A stretch of 16,652 nucleotides of DNA from Spartobacteria bacterium (GTDB lineage Bacteria; Verrucomicrobiota; Verrucomicrobiia; Chthoniobacterales; UBA6821). Below, one piece after another: positions 15,311 to 16,652 of this stretch (the stretch's first letter is position 1; each line of letters starts with the position of its first letter). The position numbers and the translations under genes are program-made. The stretch spans positions 1 to 16,652 of the forward strand of contig CANIBV010000021.1 of NCBI GenBank assembly GCA_947466005.1, written 5' to 3'. Under the pieces are notes generated by a model. The model did no database searches. It saw only the letters and a list, made by a program, of their open reading frames with translations, and was not told the origin of the DNA.

Positions 15311-15946
15311 GTGGTCAGGAAGGCTGATCTCGAAGAGATACCGGTCCCGGGACGGATGTCTCCGAATCAGGAGCTCGCTCAAGCCCGCTCCGAACTGATT
15401 CTTGCGTCGTCGTCCTATTCCAGAGTCGAGTGCGACTTCGGGGCCGCGAAGGGGAAGTTCCTGAGCGAGAGTGCGGCCCTGAATCCCACTGTCTTCTTCG
15501 CCGGCATCGAGGGGCTTTCCGACCGCGTCAGAAGGAGTAATCGGAAAATCGATCGCCTGGGCCTCGGCAACGCTGCTGTGTGGAGAGGGTGGGGAAAGGA
15601 ATCTCTGGAGGCCCTGATCCCGGAGGGATTCCTTGATGTGCTCCATGTCTCATTTCCCGATCCCTGGCCGAAGCGGCGGCATTGGTTTCGCCGGCTGGTG
15701 AATAGCGAGTTTTTGGAGATCGCGGCAACGCGACTGAAAGCTGGCGGCGTTCTCCGCCTGATGACCGATCACCCGGGATATTTTGAGGCGATGAAGGAAC
15801 ACCTCGCACTTCAGGGTGGATGGGTGGAGGTTTCGTGGGAGGATGACTTGGAACGCCCGATCACGGAATTTGAAACAATCTTCCGGGCCAAGGGGGACCC
15901 GATCGGACGGATTGCGGTGAAGAGAGTTGAAGAGTTGAGGAGTTGA
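15311..15946 (+). CDS. trmB: tRNA (guanine-N7-)-methyltransferase
   Basis: TrmB makes m7G46 in the tRNA variable loop using SAM. The 211-residue protein shows a SAM-binding motif VECDFGAAKGKF (39-50), in which the family's usual GCGKG or GSGKG is altered to GAAKG. It also has the GIE second-strand motif (65-67) and the diagnostic FPDPWPKRRH (115-124). LKAGGVLRLMTDH and a C-terminal ITEFETIFRAKGDPI (tTxyE.k-like in relatives) follow. The start GTG 15311 lies 4 nt after the clpX stop, so it is probably read from the same transcript. Its last residues (VEELRS) are encoded by a quasi-repetitive stretch, GAGTTGAAGAGTTGAGGAG, which continues into the spacer, suggesting that the native end was extended or replaced. 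Confidence 0.9.
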   Translation: MVRKADLEEIPVPGRMSPNQELAQARSELILASSSYSRVECDFGAAKGKFLSESAALNPTVFFAGIEGLSDRVRRSNRKIDRLGLGNAAVWRGWGKESLEALIPEGFLDVLHVSFPDPWPKRRHWFRRLVNSEFLEIAATRLKAGGVLRLMTDHPGYFEAMKEHLALQGGWVEVSWEDDLERPITEFETIFRAKGDPIGRIAVKRVEELRS

Positions 15947-15962
15947 ATTCAGGCTGGTTTGC

Positions 15963-16547
15963 GTGACGTTTACCCCTCCAGAGTCCGAGGAGTCCGATGA
16001 GGAGTTGATGCATCTGATTACCTCTGGAGATAACCGTGCCTTTAGGGATCTCGTCGAGCGCCACCAGCAGTTGGTGATCGGGACGGTGGCCCGTATGGTC
16101 GGATCCGCCGATGCCGAGGACATCGCCCAGCAGGTCTTTGTGAATGTCTGGAAGTCCTCTTCGCGATGGCGCCCTCAGCCACATGCCAAGTTCACCACGT
16201 GGCTACTGACCATTACCAAGCGGCTCGTCTTCAATGAATCCCGCCGTCGGTCCCGTACACGTCTCATCCCCCAGTCCCGTGAGGAGGGAATCTTCCCCGA
16301 GCATCCGGACCCGTCACTCGGTCCCGATGAGCAGATCCTCGACGCGGAGCTCCATCGCGCCATTGAATCAGCGATGGCCACCCTTCCCGAGAAAGAGAGA
16401 ATGGCTGTCATCCTGAGACGGCACGAGGAGATGCCTTATGAGGAGATCGCCGTGGTGCTCGGCGTGAGTCTTCCTTCGGTGAAGAGTCTTCTCTTCCGTG
16501 CACGCACGACCCTTAAGGAGCAGTTGGGCCGTTATCTGGAGGGGTAA
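15963..16547 (+). CDS. ECF-type RNA polymerase sigma factor
   Basis: This 194-residue sigma-70 family protein has region 2 (about residues 25-88: AFRDLVERHQQLVIGTVARMVG, DAEDIAQQVFVNVWKS, FTTWLLTITKRLVFNESRRR) and region 4 (about 138-190: LPEKERMAVILRRHEEMPYEEIAVVLGVSLPSVKSLLFRARTTL, a helix-turn-helix). There is no region 1.1 or 3, as in ECF factors. Its target promoters cannot be inferred. No anti-sigma gene is visible within the remaining 105 bases, but one could follow outside. The GTG start at 15963 is 16 nt after the trmB stop and lacks a Shine-Dalgarno. It may share the clp-trmB transcript. Confidence 0.93.
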   Translation: MTFTPPESEESDEELMHLITSGDNRAFRDLVERHQQLVIGTVARMVGSADAEDIAQQVFVNVWKSSSRWRPQPHAKFTTWLLTITKRLVFNESRRRSRTRLIPQSREEGIFPEHPDPSLGPDEQILDAELHRAIESAMATLPEKERMAVILRRHEEMPYEEIAVVLGVSLPSVKSLLFRARTTLKEQLGRYLEG

Positions 16548-16652
16548 TCTTGACGGGACTCGGCTTTACGAGCCAGTAGAGAGCTAATCTTTGGGGTTGG
16601 TTGCCCTAAAAAAAACAATCCAACTAGCTTAAACCACCGGTGTCATATCAGG
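16548..16652. other. Non-coding right edge
   Basis: No gene is seen. TTGACG (16550-16555) resembles a -35 box but has no good -10 at the right distance. GGTTGGTTG (16597-16605) can pair imperfectly with CAATCCAAC (16616-16624) across a loop containing eight A residues. Its role is unclear. Confidence 0.3.

Overview
The window reads as chromosomal DNA of a GC-rich, probably Gram-negative bacterium. Gene families, GC-rich third codon positions and the near absence of Shine-Dalgarno sequences are compatible with Verrucomicrobiota, but this assignment is tentative. No rRNA, tRNA, CRISPR array, prophage or complete insertion sequence was found.

Left part (1-3774), the irregular part. It opens with the decayed 5' half of a YddA/SbmA-type ABC transporter gene (about 130-737). 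Next comes a membrane-bound diguanylate cyclase (899-2470). The two ends of that gene lie in or near a perfect 34-bp direct repeat (867-900 and 2571-2604) whose minus strand can form a G-quadruplex. A minus-strand MnmC-type tRNA methyltransferase follows. Its start codon sits in a 15-bp inverted repeat that could fold the mRNA back on the initiation site. A two-hairpin structure with a strong terminator (3602-3668) comes next although no plus-strand gene precedes it, and then a perfect TTGACA promoter.

Middle (3775-6826). An MFS permease and an Nramp-related metal transporter form a plus-strand pair (19-nt gap). They converge on a small DUF202 membrane protein.

Peptide transporter (6969-11731, minus strand). 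Substrate-binding protein, two permeases and one ATPase form a Dpp/Opp-like operon. The last gene ends inside a 20-bp terminal inverted repeat of a roughly 166-bp MITE-like element (6842-7007), which separates it from the DUF202 gene.

Right part (11944-16547, plus strand). Trigger factor, ClpP and ClpX form the classic protein-folding and proteolysis cluster. It is followed closely by trmB (tRNA m7G46 methylation) and an ECF-type sigma factor. Trigger factor presents nascent chains for folding, while ClpX unfolds substrates into the ClpP chamber. The trigger factor carries an unusual His/Cys-rich tail.

The most distinctive observations are small DNA and RNA structures rather than a large new gene system: the paired G4 repeats, the MITE-like element that rewrites the end of an ATPase gene, the start-codon inverted repeat, a shared CTCCCCATG start context, and a candidate small RNA. 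I see no convincing new multi-gene system.
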